Shown piece after piece: positions 1 to 13,360 of a stretch of DNA of 64,000 bases. Position 1 is the stretch's first letter; each line of letters begins with the position of its first letter. The notes beneath the pieces were generated by a model. It made no database searches, was not told the DNA's origin, and was given only the letters and a program-made list of their open reading frames with translations. Both the position numbers and the translations under genes were made by a program. The stretch lies in assembly GCF_027596085.1 (NCBI RefSeq), contig NC_072456.1, positions 15,638,744-15,702,743 of the forward strand, in the 5' to 3' direction. This stretch comes from Anoplopoma fimbria. Its lineage: Eukaryota > Chordata > Actinopteri > Perciformes > Anoplopomatidae.

Positions 1-1118
1 CAAGGGGGGACGTAAATGTAACCAGATTAAAAAGTACCCTACATTGTAATCAAAATGAACTTTAGGTCTTGTTAAGAGCAAGGTTATAAAAAGCTATTTC
101 ATATGAAGATTAAGATTTTGGGATGGTTCATGTATAGATTCAAAATGTAGAGTGTAATAAATAAATTTGAAACATACAGACGTATAGTTTTACTTTGGTT
201 TTACTTTGAAGAGTTCATGTGGTTAAAGGAAGTAGGATTCGGATATAAAGGTAATACTGGTTGTTCATTGGTTGAGATAGGTGGGGGGTCACAGGTGGCA
301 GGAAGTAAAATTCAGGGTGTTGTTTACGTTGGGTGACTGTGTGAAGATTTTTAAAAAGTTTTTCAGCTCGAAGTTTATCCCACAGTAATCCACCTGTTTA
401 TGATAGTTTTGTAGCCAACAGAGGGTATTATTAGCATTCATTAGCAAAGTGAATGGACCCTTAGACACTGTATAGCTAACACCGCTTACGCTATTGGCGT
501 TAAGTCATCGTTTTCGACGTGAGGACCCTGAGGATCCACCAGGCTGTGCTACAAACTACCAAGTCAACGTGCAGTGACGGAGTTCACCGGACTGATGTAC
601 TGTACTACGCGGTAGGGAAAGCCTTCAGACTTGACTCAGTTACCACTTATGTTTTATTGCTCTTTGAGTGAAAACAACTTCTTTGAGTGTGGGCCCACTG
701 AGTTTAATTTGAATTGAGTTATATCCTAGTAATTCTAACTGAAGGGAACTATTGTTGCAACTCATGTTATCTTAAGAAATTGTGAAATGATTGAGACTGA
801 CTGTATTTTTTTTTACGTCATTTTAAAATTCCCCAAGTAAATCAGTGAAATGTTATATTTCTAAAACATGATTACAGAATAGAGTTTGGTCATTTTCTTA
901 GCTAGAGGTGTTTAAAGGATATTTAAGGAGATATTTGTTGACAAAGTCATACATTTAACTTTTGCATTTAACACACACATGTTGCTCAGCAGCTTTTCCA
1001 GTGTGCATATTTGGTAAAATGTTTGCGTAAAATTACCATAGTCTACTTTTACAAAGTTATTTTTTATCACAAGTAGCCTATTGTTATTTGTATTTGTTGC
1101 TTAGTGATGCTTAAAGCC
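1..1118. other. Non-coding unique sequence
   Basis: No frame of useful length and no repeat that I recognise. Around positions 420-640 the sequence is somewhat richer in GC and CpG than its surroundings, but all frames carry stops, so I do not call an exon. It could be intronic or intergenic sequence. Confidence 0.6.
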
Positions 1119-1141
1119 AAAAAAAAAAAAAAAAAAAAAAA
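1119..1141. repeat. Poly-A tract, 23 bp
   Basis: Uninterrupted run of A read directly from the sequence. No recognisable retrotransposon body lies immediately upstream, so I treat it as a simple repeat and not as the tail of a retrocopy. Confidence 0.95.
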
Positions 1142-4100
1142 GAGATTGGGCATCCATGGGCCCGTAGAGCAAGTGCACCAGCGTTTCCTTTAACACGCCT
1201 CCCAAACACACAGTCTTGGGCTTGCACACATAAAAGACATCTTGCGTGCTTGTAGTAGCATTGCACATCCATAAGCCTGCTTGCATGTGGATACTAGTCC
1301 AGCCTGAGCTGTTTGTAAGACAAGAAGAAAGTTGTTACTGTGGTTGAAAGAGATGTTTTGAGTACTCTTTGCTGCGTATCCTTCTTTGCTTTTACCTAAG
1401 CAGGATTTTGAACGTCCTTTTTTTTATACTTGTAATGGAGTATATTTTAATTGTGTATTAATATTTCATCTGAAACTTGAGTGAGCAGTGAGCAATACTA
1501 TCCCAGCAATACCAACACGTAACAAAACTAAACAAAATACAGAAAGGAAAAATGAACACTAAAATCAGTAGTACTATATACTTTGTGAGCTAGTGGAAGC
1601 GACCCCTACTGTCGTCAATTCAACCCGTATTTGGTGTGAACGCAAAGTTGACACGGTTTTGACAAGAACCACAAAGGGTAAATTCATCAAACTGCTGCAT
1701 GTCAAATTCTATTTATCTGAGAAGACCTCTCTTGCGCTCTCATATCAGCTGCCCTATCAAAGCCTAATAGCTACTGTAAATGTGCTCATATCAGATGGCA
1801 GGCGTTCATTTGGAAAATGGCTGTCTTAATCTATATTTCATCAACTGGACTGAAGATATTAATAGTAGATATTCTTATTAGGCCTTGAACATCACCAAGA
1901 CTCCTGATGTGAAACTCAAGATAAGCGTCAGAAATGATCCATGGAAAAGTACTCTATGTGATTTAATATACCACATTTCCGTTTGTCTGTACTTTGGCCT
2001 GCAGAGTAACTATGTTCAGCTGTTGTGCACTATTTTCATGCCTCCTCATTTAGCATGCACTGTGACACATAAATAAAGCTATTATATTGTGGAAAGCTTG
2101 TGAAAAACACAATTGCCTCATGAGTGGAGTAAGCACAGATGTCTCTGAGATCAAGGACTTAAGGTACCATTGTCCTGGATCAAGGAGCGCCAGCATCCTT
2201 CAATCTGGCTGAAATTCAATGAGGAGAGTGACTTAAGAGCTGCATTTAAATTCTGCAGGAGTCTCTGCTTAATCTATGTGGTGTGCTTCAGTTGAAGAAT
2301 GATCCCACAATTAATTATTAGGTAAGATTTTTTTTCAGGGAGCATGTGTGTAAAAGCTATGGATACCATTTCAATAGAGACTGAATTAAAGCCACATAGA
2401 GCTCTGATTCGTCAGTCAGGAGGCTTGAAGATAAATTATTGTCAAACACCGATTCATAACATCAGAAGAAACTGGCAAAGCTGAATCAGTGGATGGGCCA
2501 CTATATGCTGCCAAATTGAAGGCACAGTAACTCCTGTCCTATCTACCCCCAACACGTCCTTTCCCCCTTCCCTCAGCTTCTGCCTGGGCTTATCTACAGT
2601 CACACCTCCCTCCCATCTTGAGCACTTATCTCATGCGCCAGTGTACATCATGCATCCCTAGCCTTGTGGAAGATGGGACATTACACGGCAAGATTCCCCT
2701 GTTTACTCAAGATCTCCCACATAGATGATTCCAGCCGGCGGCCATAGTAGCAAAGAGGTGTTTGGTCCACGTCCTGGACAAGCTGTTCGATCCTATCCCA
2801 GTAGTGCATTTAGCCAGGTATGTTTGTGCAGCCGGATGACACCTATCAACTCTCTGTTGGGACTTACAATGATATGGCAGAATGGTGTCTTCTTAGCTTT
2901 GCAAGCAGGTTAGCAGGTGTGTCGACAATAACAGCAAAGCCAAAGATTTTAGTGTCGATAATGTTGACAAGAAACCAAAAGAGATTGCTCCAGTGCTCCT
3001 CTTAAACTTCTATGAAAACTTTTCAAACAAAAACTTTGCTTACAAGATGGGTGACGTGATGTTTGTTACTGCATCCTATGCCCAATAGCAGGCAAACATA
3101 TTAATTGAGTACCTCCATCAGTGTAACTAACTTTTGTGAGGAAGGGGCCCACCAGCAAAAAACTACATTTTTAGCTTGACTGACATAAGAAACGCCTAAT
3201 TACTTACCCCAAGAAATATTGAAAACACTCAAGCAGACATCACTGAAAGATCCACCTTTTTAAAGCCAAATAATATGAAAACAATGCAGTTAAAGTGGTC
3301 TTGGAGACAAAGGAAAGCAACCCTTTGCAGTCGTAGCTATGCTATATCTGATAGCCAAGGTGGTAAGGCATATATCAGGGTGGTACATGGTGCGTACGCT
3401 TCCTCGTTCCACAGCCATTCGGGAAGATAAGGAGGTGATGACACTCACACGGTAACAAAAGATAAAGAAAAAAAAAAAGGAAATTGGAAAAGGGAGGGGG
3501 AGCATGCGGTAAAAGATCAGAATATCTTGAATGGTCTTCCTTGGTAAATTGCTGTGTGGTTTTCTTGGAAGGTGAGCTTGTAATCAAGTGGAATCAGGTT
3601 TGATAGTCTTTTTGTTTCTGGTCCCTGTGTTGTTTTAATCGTGACACCTTTTTTTCCACTGGAGCGATGCGAGGTAAATTACTTGCTCAAGGGCACCTCA
3701 ATTATTTGTGTAGGGAAAAGAAAACATGACTCTTCCCTTGATATATGTCCCAGCACAACATTTCCCAGGGATAATGCAATTTCAAATTGAAATCCCTTCT
3801 TCTCCAACCTACAATCTTTTTTTTTTGGTGCAAAGCTTATATGAAAGGATAGTCTTATAAAATAACGTAAATGGTACTGTTCTCTCAAGCCTATTACAGT
3901 TACAAATTATAGTGGACCGCACCAGCAGAGGGGAAAAGCTCAGAAGAAGCTTTAAAAACAGTGTTGAACAAGGTATTACTTTGGCACAGTACTTAAATGA
4001 GTTTTCCAGAATAGCTCCTTTGCAAAGTTTCTTCTTTTGTTTTCTTGGTCTTTTGAGGTAATAGACCTGTCGCTGTGGTAATAATGATGAATCTCCTCTC

Positions 4101-4551
4101 TTCCCAGCAGAGGATTGGAGATGGCCCCCCAAATATGAATGCAAGCGGCTGGGGTATAGAGGCACTATGTTTAAATCGGAGTGCAGGGAACACTTTGATT
4201 ATGGCCGTGCTGGAGAGTTGTAAATCAAAAGGAGACATGTCCCTGGAAACAGGCAGCCACAGTTTAGCATTAGAGACCAGCCCATTATTATGAAGTCATG
4301 GCCATCACATTGAAATGAGAGAGAACTTTGTTTCAGCAAAGGGTAAACATTAAATAGCAACTAGATCACATAGTGCAGGCTCCATTTCCTGTCTTCATGG
4401 CAGCGGTGTTTGGGTGGTACCATCACACCTCCTTCCTTCCCTGTCCCAACAGCACAACACTTAATTACTCCTCAGCCATTTTATTAGCTTCTGGGTAATG
4501 TATTAGATGGTGCAATTATTCCTTCTTGACAACATCACAATTCATTTAGTC
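1142..4551. other. Non-coding unique sequence
   Basis: Frames are short (up to 118 codons on the minus strand at 3809-4165), overlap each other on both strands and have compositions typical of random AT-rich DNA. The part at about 4080-4550 has many words of homeodomain type (taatta, attaat) and few low-complexity runs, so it may hold a conserved non-coding element, but this cannot be judged without alignment. Confidence 0.55.
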
Positions 4552-4570
4552 TTTTTTTTTTTTTTTTTTT
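4552..4570. repeat. Poly-T tract, 19 bp
   Basis: Uninterrupted run of T. It is the first of three long T runs within about 650 bp. Confidence 0.95.
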
Positions 4571-4698
4571 CATTAGAGCGGAAGAATATTTCATCCTTGG
4601 GGAAGTGTTGGAGAGAAAAAAAAAAAAGTTTAATAATATGATCTCAGATCTGTATGAATTGCACAGCTGTGTCCTCCCCTCAACCAGAAATCCAAAGA

Positions 4699-4701
<3 letters not shown>

Positions 4702-4732
<31 letters not shown>
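4702..4732. repeat. Poly-T tract, 31 bp
   Basis: Uninterrupted T run. A shorter run of A (4616-4627) lies between it and the preceding T tract, so the two could pair as an A/T stem. Confidence 0.95.
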
Positions 4733-5148
4733 CACATGGCTTGGACCGTAAATTCATGCCTCCCCTGCTGCAGTGGAGTGTCACCAGAGTCGGTGGTTTA
4801 TGTCTTGAAAAACAAACGATTGATCTTTCGGGGTCTCACTGCGTGTGTGATTTCATCAGGACCGCAGTTAGAGAAAGAAGCCAGACAGCAAAGGGGATAG
4901 CCAAGAAGTAGAGAACATAAGGCTAGTGTATTTAGCCTTTCCTTAACTTACATGGCCAAAAAGCCATCTATTTTCTAAACCCACTTATTATCTTTATTAT
5001 AATTATTATTATTAGTCATTGTTTTTATTTACTGTACATGAGTCTCACAAGGACACACATGCACAAATTGACTTCCATTCTATGCGAGTGATTGGACGAA
5101 AAAACATTCGCTTCCAGTTGGGATAGATTTGCATCTTTACATTTGCAT

Positions 5149-5151
<3 letters not shown>

Positions 5152-5194
<43 letters not shown>
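5152..5194. repeat. Poly-T tract, 43 bp
   Basis: The longest homopolymer in the window, 43 uninterrupted T, followed by five G. Tracts of this length are often unreliable in assemblies, so the exact length should not be trusted. No retrotransposon body is recognised next to it. Confidence 0.95.
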
Positions 5195-5195
<1 letters not shown>

Positions 5196-7302
5196 GGGGA
5201 ACTTTTCAGGCAAGTTTCACCTCAGCAGATGGTCACTTGCCTGCATTTCTGCATGTGTGTTCGCACCTTAAATGTATATTATCTTTTGACTTTTAGCCTC
5301 TCAAAACTATTACAAATTTAAATGTTTGGTTATGGTTTGGTAAGGTATAGGCTCAAAAACAAATTGGTCAGGTTTAGGGAAAGATTCTGGTAGGTTTCAT
5401 CATCATTAATAAACATGTGCTAAAGGTTATGGGACCATATTTGTCACGTTTTAGAAAAATAACAACACTCAGTTAGTAAATAGCGATTTAAACAGCAGCC
5501 TCCTGTCTTAAAGTGCGATCTTGACTTCACCACCTCGTCTGTACGCTGAGTTTTTGGCTCCATAATAACCCCACCTGACTTCTTCATTTGCTCCCTTCAT
5601 AATTACTGGAGCTGCTAGAAGGCTAGTCACTAAGCGTCATATCAACCCCCTTATATCTAAACAACAGTTTCATCATTACCCCGTGCCCTCATACCCCCCC
5701 CCCCATTTTCCTCTTCCTTCTCTCAACCTCCCATAGTGCCATATAGTTTGCCTTCTCTCTCCTCTAAACAACCAGTCATGAAGGCAGATGTATTCTGCAC
5801 CACCCCCTGCCGCTGGCTGCACTATGACTTTTTGCTCTGTTAAAGCCTACTGTAGTGCGTTGACCTGGAACGAATGCAGTTGACCTATATACAGTAAGCT
5901 GTGACTGAGCAGCTTCCATCTGCAAGAGCAATCTGGTACTGTCGCGTCCTTTTGAGCTCGGCCATCGTTCCCTGCCTGCTCCTGCTGCTTTCACTGCACT
6001 TCACACTTTGGACACTGAACTCCGGTTAACCTCCCAGAAATGGCTTTCTGGCCATCTTTCGGCCTATTGCTGAATAGCCTGGGGGCTTGACCTTTCTGGC
6101 AGGCAGTGAACTGTCAAGTCTGGTTACGTTTTAGTGGTCTTGCGTCAGTGTACAGCACACTCCTGAGTGTGTTGATTGTGACATTGTCTGGCAGACACCT
6201 CAGGCCCTGGTGTCATAAGGGGTCTCCAACAATGACCTTTTACAGCTAAATCATCCCAATGAAGATATCTGGCCACAGACAGAATATTAATGAATTTGGA
6301 GTGTTTAGGTTCCAGGAAATAACAAGGGAGGGAAGCTGTTTCTAAAACAAGTGCTCACCGACAATTGAGTCATTTTCGGTCAAGCGCTAAGGGCACCTGA
6401 GTGATCGTTAACCTTACATTGCACAACTTTCTTAATCTGTTGCCTGCCTCAAGTCAATCAATAGGAGAACGTGTGCCCCTTCGGCTACTGCAATGGAAAC
6501 CATTGAATTAAAGGCGACTGCTTAAATGTTAGAACGCTGTGTTATCCACAGTCCATTGATAACACTCCCATCTGTTCCAGTGGTGAGTGAGATTTAGCTA
6601 ACAAGCATTAAGCTGCCAGGCTCCAGTAGAGGAGATATGAGACACGATTAGCAAAATGCCCTTCAGGCGAATGGTTCTGAGATCCAAACAGTGGGTGAAT
6701 TTTGACTTGAAGCCAGATAAAAGGTGGGTTGGCCACTGCTTTTGTCAAGTCCATGCCTGAGGCGAGGGGGGGGCAGGCAGGTATGTTGGGAATTTTAGCA
6801 GTCCTGTATAGTGAGCAGGGGGAACACTGGAGCGTGACCTGGCTTTGTGATAGGATCTCTGTGTTCTTGGTGGGTAATTGGGCTCCAGGGCTACAGACAT
6901 AGGTAAGGAAAGGAGAGAAGGAGCAGGTTGTCAGAAGACGTGGAATGCCAAAAGACAAGAGAGAACCACCAGACAAAGACAAGTCATTTTGTGACAGGTT
7001 GATCTTCGTCTTTGGGAGATGCGTCAGGGAGAGAGGCAGGTGAGGAGTAACACCTTCTGTTCGTGCCTCCTATAAGAGCGTGTGAGTCCATCCATATGCA
7101 TGCATGTCTGTGTGTGCGTGCGTGATTGAATGAGTGAGGAAGACTCAGAGATTGCTTTAGTTTACAGTTTGACAAAGAAGTTGCTGGACAGAAATGGGCT
7201 AACGTGTACAGTAAGCGCAGGGTTTCTATAGCACTTTTAAAGTATGGCATCAATATTTCAGGCCTTTTTCTCAAGGGCAATCACGATGAAACCGGACTGA
7301 TG
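5195..7302. other. Non-coding unique sequence
   Basis: No recognisable gene. A minus-strand frame of 124 codons (6608-6982) has no recognisable domain and is not preceded or followed by convincing exon structure. A run of 11 C lies at 5694-5704. Other sequence appears single-copy. Confidence 0.55.
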
Positions 7303-7320
7303 AAATAAATAAATAAATAT
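7303..7320. repeat. Short (AAAT)n repeat
   Basis: About four and a half units of AAAT read directly in the sequence. Confidence 0.85.
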
Positions 7321-10159
7321 TAGAACCGCACAGTTACATGCACGCACCCATACAGACAGGGGTATAATGATTAATTGGAGCGCCCAAGGTCTAACCTTTA
7401 GTAACCCTAAGACCATGGCTACTGAGCCTCACATTAGGCATGCAGCCACATAACCTTGGACTCAGCCATCCACTCTCTCAACCCAATTACCTGTCTTCCA
7501 GCGACACCTGTTCTGCCTTTCTGGGCATTCATCACTATTCTGATCATGCATTTTTCTTTTCCCAAGTCTCCTCACATCCTCCTATGTGCTTGTGAGAATA
7601 CGTTTGAATCTGTGTGTACTGCAATGATAGGTGGGGATACAACAAGAAAAGCATGTTTACAGCTTTCTGCTGGGCTGGTCTAAAAGTTTTTCCTCTAATC
7701 TAATCTCCATCTAATATTGTGAGGGTGGCCGCCCGCCTACACAGTCTTGCATAGCTGCAGATCCCATATGGCCCACAGGGAACTTTCATTGTTTTATTAC
7801 AGATCAGGCAATCTGGGGTGTCTGGCTCTTGTAGCAGCCTGTCCTGAGTGTTTTTCTGGGGAGCTTACTCAATTATTTCAAACACGTCATACAGGGCCCA
7901 TACGACGATGATAGGAGGGAAAGGTCAATGTTAATTTGTCAATAATATGATTTATCAAAATGTTTGAAAGAGTCTGAAAAATACGGGTGCAGAAAGCTCA
8001 ACAAATGACAAAACCAGGTAGTTTGTAAGTAATACATCTCCGGTTTGGCAGGCATCCAACTGCAATCTCCAACTGGATATTTTATCATTGTGAGGCAATT
8101 GGTCTGTCATCCCATTGGCCAATATATGACTCGGCACCATTCCAAACCTGATATGCTGGCAGCGAGTTGGTCCAAGCCTCCCCTTCAATCGGGTCTTTTA
8201 ATCCCGCCCCATGAGACTTGACTGTTAAGGACAGCTTACCTCCAGCCAGAGGTTTCTGCAGTGAGGGACATTGGGGACAAAAGAGGACAAGGAGGATCTG
8301 AGTAAAGGTTGTTTAAGAATGCCAATCAGGTTTTAAATAGGTGCAAGGAGGGGCCTCTTTCGGATGACAGAGTGTCTGGACGATCTGGCGGGAAAGCCAA
8401 CCCAAATGTGGGGAAGGGATGGTTGCCGCGGTGCTTAGGGAGGATGCAAGTGATGGATGGCAGTTGTTAGACACAGTAATTGTGTTCAGGTAATTGACCT
8501 CGCTCCCTCCCCCTTTCACTCTCTCCTTCCAGTCAGCCAAACATTCCATCTCTCTTTCACGTGTGTTCTCCAGATGGGAAGAAAACACAAGCAAAGAGAA
8601 ACCAGTTACGATATTGGAAGCCTACCTGTTTGGGATTTTCAAGCTTTTACTTTAGCACACGGGTGGCTGCGTCTCATTTAATTTCAGCTCGTGCAATAAT
8701 CTTGTGCCTTTTTTACATTTAAACACTTGGCAAACACTGTTCCGGGGATCAAATCTGTGCCAAGAAGATGAAAAATTAATATATCATGTAGTAGAATGTC
8801 CAAGTACCATTGATAATGCATGCTGCCTGGAAAATAGAAACAAAGGGAAAAACAATCAAAGAAGTGCTTGACAGAAATACATGAAGAGCGTTTGGGTAAA
8901 ACCAAACTTCTGCCTTTTAGTATTTGGTATGTACTTTAAACTCTTGGATTAGGAGGAAAGAATCCACTAACTTGTTTAAAAACAGATCTCTGTCTATTTT
9001 GTTGTTGAGTTCAGAATATTTTGCAGTTTTGTAAAATCTTAATGATAAACATCAAGTTTTTGTATCTTATCTTTATAGTTAGGGCTTCTTCTGAAATCAC
9101 TATTTTTCACATTAATGAGGAAGTCCCTTACAAAGGAGGCAAAATTGTCCTGTAGCTTCAATACAAATGCAATCGAGGCATATTATTGTTTTCAGGCAGT
9201 GTATTTTTCTAGACATGCCCCAAAGTTAACAAACTAGTTACCTCGATAACTGTTTACTACTCACATTAGCAAAAGGAATTAAACAACTGACTTTTAAATT
9301 AAAAAAAAAAAAGACGACTGAGGAAAAGAAAAGTAAACAATAAAGATAGTTATAATTGCAAAAAAAGCTGTGTCATAATATAAAGGGTGGATTTTTTTTC
9401 ATTACAGATTGACATACTTGGAAGTGGGCTATTATTCAAAGCCACGCTTAGCATGTTTAGTTTAACCTCACACCAGCCTATACTACTGGCATGTAAACCG
9501 TAAAAGCCTGTTCCCGGCCCACCTTTAGTGATAGACAACCCCCTACCCGCCCCTATTACCAGTGGAGCAGTGACTAAAATGCAGGATTGTCATGGCTTTA
9601 TACGGAGGAGGTGATGATGTGCTTTCCTCTTCATGCATCAGCAGATTACGGCAGCATTCATCACTGGTCCAAGACCCTGTGCTAATAATCAGCTGGGTAT
9701 ATCTCAATCTACAACCTCTGATTTATACCGAGCTCTACGGTAGGGTGACAAGTTTTTAAATGGGGCTGCACAATGTAAATCATAACCTCGCTGAGTCGAG
9801 TAGATGGGTTCATGCTGAGAGATGGGATGGAAGAGGGGCCTTCTCTTCCATCTGCAAACAAGCACTTGTCTGTGAAGGAATATTTGCTGCAAGTAGCTCA
9901 GAATTGCTTATTTTACTGCAATGTTCAGTGCAGTATATATGTATAGTGTCCATATTTCTCAGTGAATTATAAATGTCCTGCTCTAATCTTTTGATTTTCC
10001 ACCACATTTACTCATACACTGGAATGTTGCTTTGACTGACATGATGAAAAGTATCACGGTTTCTAATTGCCTATTCACAACTAATCAACTTAACTCAACC
10101 AACGACATCTGACTTCAGATAATGTCATTATTTTGATGTTAAACATGACGCTCATGACA
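7321..10159. other. Non-coding unique sequence
   Basis: Frames reach at most 93 codons and none resembles a known protein. Sequence is mixed in composition without recognisable mobile elements. A pyrimidine-rich stretch followed by AG at about 8500-8575 resembles a splice acceptor, but no coding exon follows. Confidence 0.5.
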
Positions 10160-10194
10160 TTTTTTTTTTTCTTTTTTTTTTTCTTTTTTTTTTT
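10160..10194. repeat. T-rich tract with two C interruptions
   Basis: Three T blocks separated by single C residues, followed by 'acag'. It resembles a polypyrimidine tract plus splice acceptor, but no open exon follows, so it is listed only as low-complexity sequence. Confidence 0.85.
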
Positions 10195-10510
10195 ACAGTC
10201 ACTTTTACCACATCCATCATTCTCACCTTTTAGAACCTGGCAGTAAAGAAGGCCAATGTCACCGAGCTAACACAAGCTATAAACCACCCAACTTTCTAAT
10301 TCATGGGTCTGTTAGACCTGCAGCGTGATGACATCACCTTGTCTGATTCAATGACGGAGTAGGTTATGCTCTGTCTTGTTTGACCTTGCTAGCACTGATT
10401 CAGAGTCTTGATGCTGATAAGTAGGCGGGTGTTTAATGTTCGTGGCTTCTAGCTGTTTTTATTATTCTGCTTTCCTTTAGGATAGAATGGAAGACAGGTG
10501 AGATAACACT

Positions 10511-10538
10511 TCCTGGAGTGGAATCCTCTACTCCAGGA
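10511..10538. other. Small perfect hairpin
   Basis: Inverted repeat with 9-bp arms, tcctggagt and actccagga, around a 10-nt loop. No run of T follows and no known RNA family is recognised. It could be a chance palindrome or a small structured RNA element. Confidence 0.4.
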
Positions 10539-10773
10539 GAAAATGTCCCTCAAATGCCATGTTGACGTCAATTTTCAAAATAAGACGATTTGCTTCAAAA
10601 ATATGTCTAACTAGTTTACTTAAGCAAGACAAAGCAGAAAGGAAATCAACATAAGAAGTCTTAATTTTTGATAAAACGATTATGGTTAACATTTGGCCAG
10701 TCTTAGTAACGTTTTAAAGGAGATTAGCTTTGTGAATGACATGAAGGGCAGGGATGTAAAGCTATGGAAGAAG

Positions 10774-11276
10774 TTAAAGATCCAGTGTGCAAAATTTAGT
10801 GGCATTTAGCAATAAAGTTGCAGATTGCTACCAACTGAATACCCCTCCACTCATCCATTCCATTCCAAGCCTGTGGTAATACGAGCCATCGAGTACAAAG
10901 CCATGGTAACGTCGTGGTATATTTCACGACTTTTGCGTCCTCTACTATAGGAGCAACGGAATTTAGACGGGAACTGGCATTTCCATGATTTTCCATGCAG
11001 TGGCTCACTTTACCGCAGTTTTATAAGTGTGTTGGAGAACGGTGGCATTCAGGTAACATCAAAATGCAAAAGGTCCCATCTAAAGCCAGCGTTTGGTTTG
11101 TCCATTCTCGGCTACTGTAGAAACATGGTGGTGCAACATAGTCCCTAGATATGAAGGGCTCTTTTAAAGTAAGGAAAATCCCCCCAAAACTTTTCAAATT
11201 TCAAATTATCATACACCATTGAAAAACTGTTATTTCTGTCAATAGATCCCCTTAAATCCTACACACTGGACATTTA
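10774..11276. mobile_element. Non-autonomous DNA transposon (MITE-like), about 500 bp
   Basis: The left end reads ttaaagatccagtgtg. The right end, on the complement, reads ctaaatgtccagtgtg and continues into 'taggattta', close to 'caaaattta' at the left end. The termini are thus imperfect inverted repeats. The interior wording (for example gttgcagattgctaccaac at about 10816, and gctactgtagaaacatgg at about 11111) matches what I remember of an abundant fish element whose ends read ccagtgtgtaggattta. No transposase is encoded, so it would have been moved by another element. A target duplication of TTAA type, as in piggyBac elements, is possible because the left end starts with ttaa, but the right flank is not an exact match. 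Superfamily is therefore open. Confidence 0.65.
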
Positions 11277-13172
11277 GATAATTATTGCTCATTCAGTGGT
11301 GTTTTTCACCCCTGGTGTAATGCAAAAATGCTGTTGTATTGGAATTGTGAAATGAAAAACGGCCTATTTACTGCCTTCGCCAATTGAATTGACCTGATCT
11401 AATGAGAATATCCCTGGGCTAAATTGAAATGTGATTAACATCGAATCAGGGGAAAGTTGGCAATAATCAAAGATAGATAAATCTGGACTCCACCTCCCTC
11501 TTTCTCCAAGGTCAGTGATTGCCAAAGGCCTCATCTAAGCTCCGTCCTGTAATGATCTGTCATGCAACTCCACATATTGCCATCTTTCCTCCTCTATTTT
11601 GCTCAGCACTTGGTCCATTCCAGCACCCCTGAATGAGGTCTCATTAAAGACGCCACTACAGATTCTACAACACGAAGGGAAATTCAATGAAACCCAGTGG
11701 AAATAACATTCAGTAGCTACTAACGTAACAAGCCTCTTATCCCACATTCTCAACCCTGCCACGAATCCAATCTCTGTCCCTGAAACACATCATTACACTA
11801 TCTCAGGTGTATTAAATAGAAATCAGGGCTTGGTTACAGGTCCTGTAATGATCATTTGGGCCAGCTAATATCTGACAGTTTATCCAGGCAGGCCGCCACA
11901 ACGAACTCCCTTCCATCTGACATTGGTGTGACTCCATTAGCCAAAGTGTTGGGAGTAAATGATGGTAGGCAGCGCTTGGCAGTGTCAGAGTCCGCTCAGA
12001 TCAGCCAGCCTCCATCGATTCAATCTCAGAATAAAGGATGGAGCACGCAACGGGCACCCAAGGTGCATTTCTTCCAACTAAGCCACACTCTGTCTTTTTA
12101 ACATTGGCACATTGCAATCCAGGGAGCCATTAATTCTCAACACTGCCTTGGTCAAATGTGCATGGAAGATCACACAGCTGCACAAGCACATGACACAAGG
12201 CCACATATAAAGGCAGATATGCAATGATTATGTCCACAAAATATATTGGAACGTTAAATACACAAAAACCCACACATGCTTTCTCTACCATAAACACAAA
12301 ACAGAGAATGCGTTACGATTGATAATAAAACACTTCATCCATGAGATATAAAACAACAAATACAAAATACACCAGCATGGTATCATCTCTTTTTCTTTTT
12401 TTCTTTTTAGCACCTAAATGCATTCTATTGGTACAGTAAATTACCACATGGACTTTTTTCTGGTGCAGGAATAAGAAAAGGAGAGGGTGTGAATGAAACA
12501 CTGCATGCAATATACATACAAGTTTGTTTTAGCATTTGTAACCACTATCTGTCATTCAATATTTATTGTGTAAGGTGTACTCTTGTATTTTCAGGGTGTA
12601 ATACTGCAAAGTGCAGTCACCGCACACTACAGCGTCCCACACTCTGTTTGTAACACACTGACTGTGTTGAAACATAAAGCTTTAACCAAGTGCTTTCCTC
12701 TGAGACCATGCTGAACGTGTTCATAGTCATGAATAGGATGAGTGTGGAGGGGGCAAAGGTTACGGTAGCTTGTTTACATTTAGGCCCAGAGTTAAATCCC
12801 CTTCGTCCTGTTGGGGCTGTAGGTGGTTTAAATGTTTTGGTGCAGAGCAATTCTGCACTCTCCTTGGCTTCCTGTTTTCTTGAACTTTGAATCCACTGTT
12901 TCTCTCAAAACTTTGACCTGTCTTTTTTACTCAGCGGGGGGATCCTGCTTTGTGCAGCTGTGAGTGAGGTGGCAAAATGAAGATTCTGTCGAGTAAAAGA
13001 AACAATTTCAATTGGAACCTTACGACCTCCAACACCACCGAACTTGTCACAGATAAACAAAGTTTGTTTCGTGCCATGGGGGCAGTAAAGGTCTCATTTA
13101 TTTGCACTTAACAGTCAGGTATCTTGATGTAATATCCCCTGGCAATTTTCTGAATCCCTCTCTACTCTCTCA
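11277..13172. other. Non-coding unique sequence, possible regulatory stretch
   Basis: No coding frame above 81 codons. The part at about 11380-11800 is free of repeats and contains several words such as aatcaaag, attaac and taatga that suit TCF/LEF or homeodomain proteins. Such words are frequent by chance in AT-rich DNA, so this is only a hint of an enhancer. Confidence 0.45.
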
Positions 13173-13216
13173 TCACAGGATAAGAACCTCTGTTTCACAG
13201 GATAAGAACCCCTGTT
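13173..13216. repeat. Tandem duplication, 22-bp unit, two copies
   Basis: The two copies, 13173-13194 and 13195-13216, differ at one base (ctctgtt versus cccctgtt), so the duplication is probably fairly recent. Confidence 0.9.
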
Positions 13217-13360
13217 AAATACCTAAAATGTAAATGTCTAGGCTGGGTTTGCTTGGGGACAAGAGCTTAAACTAGCTCTCCATAGACACAGACTGTATCT
13301 AAAGAGGGGACATTATCTTCAAGGGCAGTTTAACATTGATATACAGATTGTATATACGCT

